A DNA stretch of 64,000 bases. It comes from Bog-756 sp963703145. GTDB lineage: Bacteria > Actinomycetota > Acidimicrobiia > Acidimicrobiales > RAAP-2. The translations under genes were made by a program, and so were the position numbers. This document shows positions 7,376-16,154 of this stretch, in pieces. Numbering within the stretch: position 1 is the stretch's first letter; each line of letters begins with the position of its first letter. The notes under the pieces were generated by a model. That model was not told where the DNA came from and did no database searches. It saw only the letters and a list, made by a program, of their open reading frames with translations. Where the stretch lies: assembly GCA_963703145.1 (NCBI GenBank), contig OY969793.1, forward strand, positions 1,550,001-1,614,000. The letters run 5' to 3'.

Positions 7376-7861
7376 CTAGGGAAGGGTGATGCGTTCTCCG
7401 GGAACGACCGTATCTGAACCCGTCTCCCGGGCCATCTGGGCCACCAACGGACGGGCATCCGCCGTGGGATCGAGGCGTTGCGCGATGGACCAAAGGGTGT
7501 CACCGGCCCTGGCCGTGTAGACCCCCGATACACCGGTCTCCACCGAAGCGGAACCAGTGGCGTGGGAGCGACCACCGGTTCCGCTCAGTGGAAGAGCTAG
7601 TCCCACCAGGAGTAACGCAACAACTGCCAGCAACATGCGGCGGCGGCGTACCCCAGGCGAGGTGCGGCGGCGGACGGTCGGGCGGTGCGACGGCTCGGGC
7701 ACCACCACCAGCCGACCGACGTCAGGCGAGGTCCGATCGAACGGCTCGCACCCCTGGTCCCACTGCTCGGGATCGAATTCGACCAACCGGAGGCCCCCAC
7801 GGGAGGGGGAAGGCTCCGCGGATCGTAGGTTGTGTGTCGGCTCCAGCCAGAGTGCGGTCAT
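7376..7861 (-). CDS. chiZ: LysM membrane protein, ChiZ/DivS-type SOS cell-division inhibitor
   Basis: The 161-residue protein has an Arg-rich, disordered cytoplasmic N-terminus (1-75), one transmembrane helix (about 76-93) and a C-terminal extracytoplasmic LysM peptidoglycan-binding domain (about 114-160, YTARAGDTLWSIAQRL). This architecture, and its position divergent from lexA and upstream of nrdR, match mycobacterial ChiZ and corynebacterial DivS, SOS-induced proteins that stall division. The ATG at 7861 has GAAGGAGT eight to ten nt upstream. A longer reading in frame would run through the LexA operators, so it is rejected. Confidence 0.85.
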   Translation of the reverse strand: MTALWLEPTHNLRSAEPSPSRGGLRLVEFDPEQWDQGCEPFDRTSPDVGRLVVVPEPSHRPTVRRRTSPGVRRRRMLLAVVALLLVGLALPLSGTGGRSHATGSASVETGVSGVYTARAGDTLWSIAQRLDPTADARPLVAQMARETGSDTVVPGERITLP

Positions 7862-7902
7862 CGCTGAGGACTCCTTCTCGGCCCAGGTGCACGGGTCGAA
7901 CC

Positions 7903-7916
7903 CGAACGGCCGTTCA
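7903..7916. promoter_or_regulatory. Candidate LexA operator 1
   Basis: CGAACGGCCGTTCA matches the actinobacterial SOS box CGAAC-N4-GTTCG except for the last base and contains the palindrome GAACGGCCGTTC. It lies 42 nt upstream of the chiZ start. Confidence 0.5.
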
Positions 7917-7917
7917 T

Positions 7918-7931
7918 CGAACCTGTGTTCG
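7918..7931. promoter_or_regulatory. Candidate LexA operator 2
   Basis: CGAACCTGTGTTCG is a perfect CGAAC-N4-GTTCG match, centred 15 bp from operator 1. Confidence 0.7.
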
Positions 7932-7950
7932 CCATGCACGTATCCCATCA

Positions 7951-7964
7951 CGAACATCTGTTCG
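7951..7964. promoter_or_regulatory. Candidate LexA operator 3
   Basis: CGAACATCTGTTCG is a perfect CGAAC-N4-GTTCG match, near the middle of the divergent region. Confidence 0.8.
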
Positions 7965-7980
7965 GTGTCAAGCATTTTTT

Positions 7981-7994
7981 CGAACAGATGTTTG
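7981..7994. promoter_or_regulatory. Candidate LexA operator 4
   Basis: CGAACAGATGTTTG deviates from the SOS box at one base. It is flanked by an AT-rich stretch suited to a promoter. Confidence 0.65.
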
Positions 7995-8024
7995 CTTTCT
8001 TTCGCTGTCCCCACTACCTTCGTG

Positions 8025-8038
8025 CAAACAGACGTTCG
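8025..8038. promoter_or_regulatory. Candidate LexA operator 5
   Basis: CAAACAGACGTTCG deviates from the SOS box at one base and lies 57 nt before the lexA start, suited to autorepression. Confidence 0.65.
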
Positions 8039-8094
8039 CCAACGGTGGCATGAGGTGCGGACGACAACTGACAAAAGACCAGTGAAGGGAAGCC

Positions 8095-8724
8095 ATGGCC
8101 CAGGTACTGAGCATGAAGCGCAAGCAGATACTGGACTGCATCTCCGAGGCGGTTAGGGAACGGGGCTACCCGCCTTCGGTCCGGGAGATCGGCGAGTCCG
8201 TCGGTCTCACTTCGTCATCGACGGTCCATGCCCACCTAGCGGTACTCCAACGCGAGGGGTACTTGCGACGCGACCCCACGAAGCCTCGAGCAATCGAGGT
8301 CTGTTATGACCCGTCCTCCAAGGTGATCGCGGATGCACGACCTATCCGCCACGTACCCCTCGTCGGTGAAGTGGCCGCCGGGACCGGCGTCCTGGCCCAG
8401 GAGAACATCGAGGAGCTCTATCCGCTGCCCGAGGACTTCACGGGCACCGGCACGCTGTTCATGGTCAAGGTCCGGGGTGACTCGATGATCGATGCCGGCA
8501 TCGTGGACGGCGACTTCGTCGTCGTGCGACAGCAGGCCGACGCCGAACGCGGCGACGTGGTGGTGGCGGGCATCCCCGACGGCGAGGCCACGGTGAAGAC
8601 CTTCTCCACGAAGCAGAACCGGGTAATTCTCACCCCGGCCAACGAACGAATGTCCCCGATGGAGTTCGATCCCTCAGAGGTGACCATCTACGGGAAGGTG
8701 GTCACGGTCCTCCGGAGGCTGTGA
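8095..8724 (+). CDS. lexA: SOS repressor LexA
   Basis: LexA represses DNA-damage genes and self-cleaves when bound to RecA filaments. Residues 1-65 form the winged helix (SVREIGESVGLTSSSTVHAHL). The latent peptidase has its cleavage site at A95-G96 (GEVAAG), nucleophile S130 (RGDSM) and general base K168 (ATVKTF). Its 209 residues are normal for the family. The ATG at 8095 is preceded by GAAGGGAAG. It is divergent from chiZ, with up to five operators between them. It is one of the few plus-strand genes in this part of the window. Confidence 0.97.
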   Translation: MAQVLSMKRKQILDCISEAVRERGYPPSVREIGESVGLTSSSTVHAHLAVLQREGYLRRDPTKPRAIEVCYDPSSKVIADARPIRHVPLVGEVAAGTGVLAQENIEELYPLPEDFTGTGTLFMVKVRGDSMIDAGIVDGDFVVVRQQADAERGDVVVAGIPDGEATVKTFSTKQNRVILTPANERMSPMEFDPSEVTIYGKVVTVLRRL

Positions 8725-8769
8725 GGAATTCCTCGAACGACCGCAGAACGGGTCACCAACCCTCTGACC

Positions 8770-9771
8770 TCAGGTCTGCGGGGTGGTGACGCCGACCGAA
8801 CGCATATCGGGATAGCGGTCGCCGGCTCCGACGCCGACCGGGAACACCTCGTCCAGCTGGACCAGCTCTTCGTCGGAGAGTGCGACGTCCAGAGCGGCGA
8901 CGTTCTCCTCCAGATAGCTGCGGCGCTTGGTGCCGGGAATGGGAACTACGTCCTCCCCCCGGGACAGGACCCAGGCCAAGGCCAGCTGCCCCGGCGTGCA
9001 GTCCTTCGTTTCGGCCAGTGAGCGGACCTCGTCAACGAGAGCGATGTTCCGCTCGAAGTTCTCACCGGTGAACCGAGGGAGGTGGCCGCGGAAATCCCCG
9101 TCCGGGAAGTCGTTCGGCGATGTGATCTGACCAGTCAGAAAGCCCCTTCCGAGTGGGCTGTAGGCCACGATCCCGATCCCCAGCTGTCGAGCCGTCTCGA
9201 CAATCTCTCCCTCGATGTCTCGGCTCCAGAGGGACCATTCGCTCTGGAGCGCGGCGATGGGATGGACCGCCGCGGCGCGGCGCAGGGTGTCGGGCAGAGC
9301 CTCCGACAGTCCCAAGAAGCGCACCTTGCCCTCGGTCACGAGTTCGGCCATGGCCCCGACGGTCTCCTCGATCGGTACGTTGCCATCCGTCCGGTGCTGG
9401 TAGTACAGATCGATGTGGTCGCTGCCCAGGCGGGCCAGCGAAGCCTCACATGCCTGCTTCACATAGGCGGCATCGCCCCGTACCGAACGGTCGGCTGGGT
9501 TGTCGCCGCGGACAATGCCGAACTTGGTGGCCAACACCACCTGGTCTCGCTGCCCGGCGATGGCCCGGCCCACCAACTCCTCGTTGCGGTAGGGACCGTA
9601 CATGTCCGACGTATCGAGGAAGGTCACGCCGAGCTCGAGGGCCCGGTGGATGGTGGCGACGGACTCGTCGTCGTCGCCAGGGCCATAGAACTCACTCATT
9701 CCCATGCACCCCAGCCCCTCGGATGAGACCGTCAGCCCTGAGGTTCCGAGTTGGCGTGTCGAAGAAGGCAT
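8770..9771 (-). CDS. Aldo/keto reductase
   Basis: A 333-residue TIM-barrel NAD(P)H-dependent oxidoreductase. The AKR tetrad is visible: Asp and Tyr in LDTSDMYGP, Lys in VVLATKFG and His in YYQHR. The cofactor-binding C-terminal segment IPGTKRRSYLEENVAA is present. It most resembles the AKR13/YajO-type group common in actinobacteria; the substrate is unknown. The ATG at 9771 lies 6 nt from a TAGGGT that includes the dapE stop codon, so it may have its own leaderless transcript as well as readthrough from the dap operon. It is convergent with lexA. Confidence 0.9.
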   Translation of the reverse strand: MPSSTRQLGTSGLTVSSEGLGCMGMSEFYGPGDDDESVATIHRALELGVTFLDTSDMYGPYRNEELVGRAIAGQRDQVVLATKFGIVRGDNPADRSVRGDAAYVKQACEASLARLGSDHIDLYYQHRTDGNVPIEETVGAMAELVTEGKVRFLGLSEALPDTLRRAAAVHPIAALQSEWSLWSRDIEGEIVETARQLGIGIVAYSPLGRGFLTGQITSPNDFPDGDFRGHLPRFTGENFERNIALVDEVRSLAETKDCTPGQLALAWVLSRGEDVVPIPGTKRRSYLEENVAALDVALSDEELVQLDEVFPVGVGAGDRYPDMRSVGVTTPQT

Positions 9772-9777
9772 GGTCGG

Positions 9778-9783
9778 ACCCTA
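9778..9783 (-). promoter_or_regulatory. Leaderless-type -10 TAGGGT before the aldo/keto reductase
   Basis: TAGGGT, then 6 nt, then ATG. No Shine-Dalgarno is present. The hexamer includes the TAG stop codon of dapE. Confidence 0.5.
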
Positions 9784-10862
9784 CCGGGGGGTCTGCAAGA
9801 GCGTGCCCAACACCGAGGCTGCGTCGGTGAGCTCGCGGTCACTCACGTGCTCGTCACGGGTGTGCGCCAACAGGGGGTCCCCGGGGCCGAAGTTGGCCGC
9901 CGGCACCCCGTGGGCCCAGAACGACGCAACGTCGGTCCAACCCTGCTTGGCCTGTGGGCTGGCACCGGTGGCATCGACCAGTGCCGCCAGGAGCGGGTGC
10001 CCGAGCGCGGGGGAGCTGCCGGCGCGAACTCGACCAACTCCCACCGGTCCCCCACTTCGAGAAACGGCGAGAGGAGCTCGCGGAGGGCCGCTTCGGCCTG
10101 TTCGATGGAGCGATCCGGGGCGAACCGGTGATTGATCAGGATCGAGGCCTCGTCCGGCACGACGTTTGGTGCGACGCCCCCCGAGACGTCCACGACCTGC
10201 AGCTGCTCGACGAACTCACAGCCGTCGAGCACTGGCCGCCGGCCGACGTAGTCGTTGATCTGGGTCAGGAGTGGGGCCAGGCGGTGGATGGCGTTCCGGC
10301 CAGTGTGGGGCCGCGCCGTGTGGGCCCGGGCGCCGGCCAGGTCGATCCGGACCCGCATCGTGCCCTGGCATCCCGCTTCCACGATGCCACCGGTCGGCTC
10401 GCCGAGGATGGCTGCGTCCGCCTCCAACAGGTCGGGTCGGTGCTGCCAGAGGTAGCGCAACCCGTTGTGCTCTTGTTCGACCTCCTCGCACACGTAGAAG
10501 CACCACGTGACATCGACGGCCGGCTCGGGAACGGTTCCGGCCAGGTGGAGGAGCACGGCCAGGCCGCCCTTCATGTCGGCGGCACCGACACCGTAGAGGG
10601 TGTCGTCGACCACCTTGGGCTCCTCGTTGCCCCCCGCCGGCGGCACCGTGTCGAGGTGGCCGCCGATCACCACGCGGTGGGGCCGATCGAGCCCGGTCCG
10701 GGCCACCACGTTGTCCCCGACCCGATCCACCGCCAGCCACGGGCAAAGGACCAGCGCGGCCTCGACAGCGTCGGCCAGGTGGCGCTCGTAGTGGCTGACC
10801 GAGGGGATGGCGACCAGTGCTGTCGCCATCCCCAGCAGACCGGAGGGAAGGACCGTCGTCAT
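9781..10862 (-). CDS. dapE: Succinyl-diaminopimelate desuccinylase DapE, frameshifted
   Basis: Zinc M20 peptidase-family enzyme that hydrolyses N-succinyl-LL-diaminopimelate. Metal-site motifs GGHLDTVP, GVGAADMKGG and CEEVEQEHNG and the HTARP segment are present in the first frame (start ATG 10862, overlapping dapD as ATGA). After WELVEFAPAAPP the conserved C-terminus (ALGHPLLAALVDATG ... WAHGVPAANFGPGDP) continues in another frame to the stop at 9781. The break maps to a run of five G on the plus strand at 10009-10013; a sixth base would restore the frame. All catalytic parts are otherwise intact, so a sequencing deletion is more likely than a true pseudogene. Confidence 0.85.
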
Positions 10863-11686
10863 GTCGACACCCCGTGCTGGCGGAGGATGTCGTTGAGCCG
10901 GGCCTTGTCGTGGCGCTCACCTTCGGTCAGGCGCTTGATGACCAACACACAGGGCAGGAAGAACTCCCCTCCAGGGAACTCGCGACGCCGCGAGGCCTGG
11001 ACCGCCACGGACCACGGGGGGACGTGGCCTCGGCTCAGCTCCTCACCGGTCTCGGCATCGATCACGGGAATGGACGGGTTCAGGATGGTCCCCTCCCCCA
11101 CCACCGAACCCCGACCCACCCGGGCGCCCTGGGTGATCATGGCCCGGCTGCCGATCATCACCTCGTCCTCGATGATCACCGGGGCAGCCTGAGCCGGCTC
11201 CAGCACGCCACCGATGCCGACTCCACCCGAGAGGTGGACCTGCTCGCCGATCTGAGCGCAGGACCCGACCGTGGCCCAGGTGTCCACCATCGAGCCGTCG
11301 CCCACCCGGGCTCCGATGTTCACGTAACTGGGCATGCAGATGACGCCGTTGCCGAGGTAGGAGCCCCAGCGGGCCGAGGCACCAGGAACGACGCGCACGC
11401 CCGATGAGGCGTAGTGACGTTTGAGCGGCAGTTTGTCGGCGAACTCGAATGGACCCATCTCGATGGTCTCCATCGAGCGCAGGCGAAACAGCAAGAGGAT
11501 GGCCTGCTTCAGCCACAAGTGGACGACGACCTGGTCGGTGTCCGGGTCGATCTCGGCGACGCGGGCGTCTCCGCTGTCCAGCAGATCGATGGCCTCGGTG
11601 ACCACGGCGAGCGCATCGGTATCCGATGGGCTCAGCTCGGTGGAACGAGCCCACAGCGCTTCGATCTGGGACTGGAGATCTGCCAT
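10859..11686 (-). CDS. dapD: Tetrahydrodipicolinate N-succinyltransferase DapD, proteobacterial-type
   Basis: Left-handed beta-helix enzyme that succinylates tetrahydrodipicolinate from succinyl-CoA. The core MPSYVNIGA ... GTMVDTWATVGSCAQIG-like block and HLSGGVGIGGVLEP are close to Escherichia coli DapD, and the length of 275 residues matches that type (274). Mycobacterial DapD is a longer, distinct form of about 317 residues, so this gene is not the usual actinobacterial version. The ATG at 11686 follows TATCGT by 6 nt, and the stop codon overlaps dapE. Confidence 0.93.
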   Translation of the reverse strand: MADLQSQIEALWARSTELSPSDTDALAVVTEAIDLLDSGDARVAEIDPDTDQVVVHLWLKQAILLLFRLRSMETIEMGPFEFADKLPLKRHYASSGVRVVPGASARWGSYLGNGVICMPSYVNIGARVGDGSMVDTWATVGSCAQIGEQVHLSGGVGIGGVLEPAQAAPVIIEDEVMIGSRAMITQGARVGRGSVVGEGTILNPSIPVIDAETGEELSRGHVPPWSVAVQASRRREFPGGEFFLPCVLVIKRLTEGERHDKARLNDILRQHGVST

Positions 11687-11692
11687 GGCCAG

Positions 11693-11698
11693 ACGATA
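11693..11698 (-). promoter_or_regulatory. Leaderless-type -10 TATCGT before dapD
   Basis: TATCGT, then 6 nt (CTGGCC), then the dapD ATG, with no Shine-Dalgarno. Confidence 0.5.
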
Positions 11699-11720
11699 GC
11701 CCTGGGCTCATGGCTCCCGA

Positions 11721-12915
11721 TCAGGACCCCGCCGATGGTTCCCAGAGCGGCGCCGACCGGCCTTCGAGTCTCGCTGCGACCAGTTCGAGCCGGTCCAGCG
11801 GCTGCACCACGGCCACTCGGATGAATCCCGCCCCGTTGGGACCGTAGAACTCACCCGGACTGACCATGAGGCCGGCCTCCAGCGCCAGCGATTCGGTGAC
11901 CGACCACCCGTCGCTCGGGCCGACCGCCAGTCCGCCGGAGCTCTGGGGCAGCGGCACCCAGAGATAGAAGCCTCCTGCGGGCAGCTCCACGGGGAGTCCG
12001 GCACGGTCGAGCACGCCAGACAGATACGTGAGGCGTTCGAGATAGCGCTGTCGCTGATCCTCGACGTGGGCATCATCGTCGAGGGCCACCACCGCACCGG
12101 CCTGCACCGGACCAGGAACCATCAGTCCCGCGTGGCGGCGGACGTCGAGGAGATAGCCCACCAACTCGGGGTCCCCGGCATAGAAGCCGGCCCGCACCCC
12201 GGCCAGGTTGGACCGCTTCGACAACGAATGCACCGCCACCACGCCGGAGGTGCCCGACTCCAGCACCGATCGGGGTGGCCCGTTCCACGTGAACTCGGCG
12301 TAGCACTCATCGGAGAACACCGGCACCTCGTGATGGCGGCCCCAGTGGGCGACGGCGTCGAGGTCGGTGAGTAGACCCGACGGATTGGACGGTGAGTTCG
12401 TCCATAGCACCAAGGCCCGGGCCACATCAGCATCGTCGATCGAGGCGAGGTCGAGGCCACCGGTCGCCAACTCGGTGACCGGGACCGGACGACACCTGGC
12501 CAGCAGGGCACCCATGGCGTAGGTCGGGTAGGAGACCGCGGGGTACAAGACGGTGTCGCGCCCGGGCGTGCGGAGGCGAAGATACTGCGCGGTCGAGGCC
12601 ACGAACTCCTTGGTCCCGACACATGCGGCCACCTCGCCGCGCTGCGTCCACCGTGACCCCGAACCGGCGCTTCAGCCAACTGGATGCCGCCGCCCGGAAG
12701 GCCGCCGACCCCGGAGAGGTGGGGTACCCGCGTTCGGTATCCGACGAGGCCATGGCGGCCAGGACCGAGCTGGGCGGCGGGTCGCACGGCGTGCCGATGG
12801 AACAGTCGACGACCCCGTCGGGCCCGAATCGCTCAACGGCTCGGGCCTTCAGGTCCGACAGTCGCTCGTAGGGGTAGGGGGGCGGTGAGAACCCCGGGGC
12901 GGGAGCCGGGCTCAC
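11721..12915 (-). CDS. dapC: N-succinyldiaminopimelate aminotransferase DapC, frameshifted
   Basis: PLP-dependent class I/II aminotransferase of the succinylase lysine pathway. The N-terminal frame starts at GTG 12915 (overlapping hflX as GTGA) and reads through the PYPYERLSDLK and GYPTSPGSAAFR segments. After RRFGVTVDAAR the conserved continuation VAACVGTKEFVAS lies in another frame, ending at 11721. Removing one base near 12630-12647 restores an uninterrupted protein. The PLP lysine is in HSLSKRSNLAGVRAGF and the substrate-arginine region in GAGFIRVAVV. Both halves have normal codon use, so this is probably a sequencing insertion. Confidence 0.85.
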
Positions 12916-14222
12916 GATGCCAGGAACTCGGCGAAGCGAGACCGTCCGACGTCATCGAGCACCACCTGGATGCGGGTGGACTGCTCGCCGGCGACTTCAC
13001 CCACGATCTCGCCCTCACGGTGCACGGCGGCCAGCACGTCGCCCCGGGCCCAAGGGATGTCCAACTCGACCACCCGGTCCCCGACCCGGAGTCGGTCACC
13101 GATGGCCTCCAGCAGCCGGTCGATCCCCTCACCGGTCCGTGCCGACACCATGACCGACCCCTCGTGGGCAGCCATCAGGCGCCTTGCCTCCTCGTCGGTT
13201 CCGTCACCCTGGGCCATGACGGCATCCGCCTTGTTGACCACCAGGAGCTCGGGGATGCCGTCGGCGTCGATCTCGGCCAGGACCGTGCGCACCGCGGTGA
13301 CCTGGCCCTCGAAGTCCGGGGCCGAACCGTCAACCACGTGGACGATCAGGTCTGACTCCCCCACGATCTCGAGCGTGGACCGGAAGGCCTCGACGACCTG
13401 GTGCGGCAGTTTGCGCACGAAACCCACCGTGTCGGTCAGCAGCACCGTCTCGCCCCCGGGCAGGTCGAGCTGGCGGGTGCGTGGGTCCAGGGTCGAGAAC
13501 AACCGGTTCTCCACCAGCACGTCGGCGTGGCACAGCCGGTTCAAGAGGGTGGACTTGCCGGCATTGGTGTAGCCGACCAGGGAGACGGTGCGCTGCCGCG
13601 AGCGGGCCCGACCCTTTCGCTGGGTCCGCCTGGTGCGATCGAGCTGGCGCAGGTCGGATTCCAGGCGGGTCATCCGCCGGACCAGGCGCCGTCGGTCGAC
13701 CTCGAGGGCGGTCTCGCCAGGGCCACGGGTGCCGATCCCACCGGCCTGTTGGCTGAACGAACGGCCGCGTCCCCTCAGTCGTGGGAGGCGGTAGCGGAGC
13801 AGGGCCAGCTCGACTTGGGCGCGGCCCTCAGGGGTCCGGGCGTTCTGGGCGAAAATGTCGAGGATCACCGCCGTTCGGTCGATGGCCGTTCGACCGAGGA
13901 TCTTCTCTAGGTTTCTCTGCTGCGCAGGCGAGAGGTCGTCGTCGAACACCACCGTGTCGGCGTCGACGGCCAGACAGACGGCGAGGAGCTCCTCGGCCTT
14001 GCCACGTCCCAGGTAGGTCGCTGGATCCGGTGTGGAGCGACGCTGCACGATGCGCTCCATGACGTCGGCGCCGGCCGTGTCCACCAAGAGGGCAAGCTCG
14101 TCGAGTGCGGCCTCGGTGTCGGCCAGGGTGACGTGGGGCAAGGTCACACCCACCAGCACGATGCGCTCCCGGATGGTCCGGGAGATCAGTGTGTCGGTGA
14201 ATGCCGAGTCGTTAGGGGTCAT
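12912..14222 (-). CDS. hflX: Ribosome-associated GTPase HflX
   Basis: HflX splits and rescues stalled ribosomes. The N-terminal HflX domain holds YLGRGKAEEL and the DDDLSPAQQRNLE segment; a central coiled Arg-rich stretch contains GGIGTRGPGETALEVDRR. The G domain follows with G1 GYTNAGKSTL, G3 DTVGF and G4 NKAD. The ATG at 14222 overlaps the dapF stop as ATGA, giving 436 residues, within the family's usual range. Its place between dapF and dapC reflects the miaA-dapF-hflX order common in actinobacteria. Confidence 0.95.
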   Translation of the reverse strand: MTPNDSAFTDTLISRTIRERIVLVGVTLPHVTLADTEAALDELALLVDTAGADVMERIVQRRSTPDPATYLGRGKAEELLAVCLAVDADTVVFDDDLSPAQQRNLEKILGRTAIDRTAVILDIFAQNARTPEGRAQVELALLRYRLPRLRGRGRSFSQQAGGIGTRGPGETALEVDRRRLVRRMTRLESDLRQLDRTRRTQRKGRARSRQRTVSLVGYTNAGKSTLLNRLCHADVLVENRLFSTLDPRTRQLDLPGGETVLLTDTVGFVRKLPHQVVEAFRSTLEIVGESDLIVHVVDGSAPDFEGQVTAVRTVLAEIDADGIPELLVVNKADAVMAQGDGTDEEARRLMAAHEGSVMVSARTGEGIDRLLEAIGDRLRVGDRVVELDIPWARGDVLAAVHREGEIVGEVAGEQSTRIQVVLDDVGRSRFAEFLAS

Positions 14223-15076
14223 GGTCGGGCGGCAGCGAGGAGTTGGCGGCGGTCGACCTCGATGTCGGCCACCTTTCGGACTGGCCCGCTGAGGATGATG
14301 CTCTCCGGTGCGAGCTCCACGGTGAGGGTGCCACCGGGGTTGTGCACGTCCACCTGTTCGCCCACCAGCCCCCAGCTGTGGGCGGCGGCGGCGGCTGCAG
14401 CGCTTCCGGTCCCACACGCCAGGGTCTGGCCCACGCCGCGCTCCCACACCCGGAGGGTGAGCTCGTCGGGTCCGGGACCGGTGGCGATGAACTCGACGTT
14501 GATCCCACCGGGTTGGACGGCTTGGAGCTGACGACCGAGCTCGTCCACCTCGACCTGGGCCGGGTCGGGACCGAGAAGCACCAGATGGGGATTGCCCATG
14601 TCGACCTGGCGCGCCCGACGGCCGGCCGACGGCTGGGCCTGATCAGGGCCCAGGTCCGCCTGGCCCATGTCGACCGAGGCCCAGGCGCCTCCCCCACCGT
14701 CACCGTCTCCTGGCCGGTACTCGACGGTGCGCACCCCGGCGAGCGTCCACACGGTGAAGGTCGGCGTGGTCACCAGACCGGCGTCGACCGCGGCCTGGGC
14801 CAGACAGCGCATTCCGTTCCCGCTCATCTCGGCCACACTGCCGTCGGCATTGCGAAGGTCCATCGCCAGGTCGGCACGGTGGCCGTCCGTCACGACCCGG
14901 ATGACACCGTCGGCGCCGAGGCCGAACTGGCGATCGCACAGCGCTCGAGTCACCACCGGCTCGAGGGGTTCGGTTCCGTCCCGGTCCACCAGGACCAAGA
15001 AGTCGTTGCCCGCACCGTGGTGCTTGGTCAGCCGGAGCGGCCGGCCGGTGCCAGGGGGTGGGGTGGTTGCTTCCAT
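14219..15076 (-). CDS. dapF: Diaminopimelate epimerase DapF
   Basis: Cofactor-independent racemase converting LL- to meso-diaminopimelate for lysine and peptidoglycan. The two catalytic cysteines are C91 (MSGNGMRCLAQ) and C221 (LACGTGSAAAA), and HHGAGNDF near residue 19 is the N-terminal signature. It has 285 residues from the ATG at 15076; a GTG at 15079 is the only close alternative. The gene starts 11 nt after miaA and overlaps hflX. A Gly/Asp-rich insert near residues 123-130 is unusual but lies in a loop. Confidence 0.96.
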   Translation of the reverse strand: MEATTPPPGTGRPLRLTKHHGAGNDFLVLVDRDGTEPLEPVVTRALCDRQFGLGADGVIRVVTDGHRADLAMDLRNADGSVAEMSGNGMRCLAQAAVDAGLVTTPTFTVWTLAGVRTVEYRPGDGDGGGGAWASVDMGQADLGPDQAQPSAGRRARQVDMGNPHLVLLGPDPAQVEVDELGRQLQAVQPGGINVEFIATGPGPDELTLRVWERGVGQTLACGTGSAAAAAAAHSWGLVGEQVDVHNPGGTLTVELAPESIILSGPVRKVADIEVDRRQLLAAARP

Positions 15077-15087
15077 CACGATCGGCG

Positions 15088-16143
15088 TCAGTCTCCCACC
15101 GCAGCCGGACCCACGGCGGCGTGCCCGAGGTGGGCAGCGATCCAACCGGCCGGGTCGTCGTCGGGATCCACCCACACGATACGGGGATCTCGGCGGAACC
15201 AGGCCATCTGGCGCCGCGCGAAGGATTTCGAGCGGCGGACGGCCTGGTCAACAGCATCGGCCAGTGGGACGCCGTCCTCGAGGTGGGCCAGGAGCTCGCG
15301 GTAGCCGAGGGCCTGGCGGGCGGTGCGCGACAGTCCCCGGGGATCAGCGGCAAGCAACCGAACCTCGTCGAGCAGCCCCTCATCCATCCACCGCTCGAAT
15401 CGCTCGGTGATGCGGTGGTCGACCACGTCGGGGTCCAGCCGGATCCCGACCTGGGTCACCGAGGAGGGCGGATAGCGCTCGAGGCCGGGCCCGAAGGACG
15501 AGAATGCCCGGCCCGACCCCAGGGTGACCTCGAGTGCCCGGAGCACTCGGCGCCGGTTGCCTGCCTCGATCCGACCGGCCGCCACCGGGTCGAGCGCCGC
15601 CAGACGCCGGTGGAGGTGCTCCACGGCCGTCCGCCCGGATGGGCTGCCGGCGGGGCCGGCGGCATCCAGGCCCGCGGCCAGCTCGGCGGCCACCGCCGGG
15701 TAGCGACCAGGAAAGTTCAGGTCGTCCACCACCGAGCGCAGATAGAGCCCGGTGCCCCCCACCAGCAGGGCCCGGCCTCCACGGGAGGCGATCTGGGCCA
15801 GGCACTGGCGTGCGGCGTCCTGGAACTGGCGAACGGTGAACTCCTCCCACGGGTCGACCAGGTCCACCAGGTGATACCGGACCTGGTCGCGCTGCGCCGC
15901 GGTGGGCTTGGCCGTGCCGATGTCCATCCCCCGGTAGACGGCCATGGAGTCGATCGAGACCAGTTCGATGGGCCACGCCCGAAGCGCACCGCCCTCGGGA
16001 CCGGTGCTGCGGAGCGCCACCTCGAGGGCCACCGACGACTTACCCGAGGCGGTGGGACCCACCAGCGCCACGGCGCCGGCGCCCATGGCGCACCCGGGCT
16101 CTCCGGGCCCGGTGCCCGGGTCGGGGCCATCACCCGCGGTCAT
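15088..16143 (-). CDS. miaA: tRNA dimethylallyltransferase MiaA
   Basis: Adds a dimethylallyl group to A37 of tRNAs reading UNN codons. The P-loop is VGPTASGKSS, the catalytic-Asp region SIDSMAVYRGMDIGTAKP, with VGGTGLYLRSV and the C-terminal ARRQMAWFRRD segment typical of the family. Its 351 residues include an extra polar N-terminus of about 20. It follows miaB by 11 nt; MiaB further modifies the product. Confidence 0.95.
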   Translation of the reverse strand: MTAGDGPDPGTGPGEPGCAMGAGAVALVGPTASGKSSVALEVALRSTGPEGGALRAWPIELVSIDSMAVYRGMDIGTAKPTAAQRDQVRYHLVDLVDPWEEFTVRQFQDAARQCLAQIASRGGRALLVGGTGLYLRSVVDDLNFPGRYPAVAAELAAGLDAAGPAGSPSGRTAVEHLHRRLAALDPVAAGRIEAGNRRRVLRALEVTLGSGRAFSSFGPGLERYPPSSVTQVGIRLDPDVVDHRITERFERWMDEGLLDEVRLLAADPRGLSRTARQALGYRELLAHLEDGVPLADAVDQAVRRSKSFARRQMAWFRRDPRIVWVDPDDDPAGWIAAHLGHAAVGPAAVGD

Positions 16144-16154
16144 GTCTCGGCGCC

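Noticed and set aside
8723..8734. GAGGAATTCCTC palindrome at the lexA stop codon
   Set aside because: A 12-bp palindrome with no loop cannot form a terminator hairpin, and nothing else marks it as an operator.
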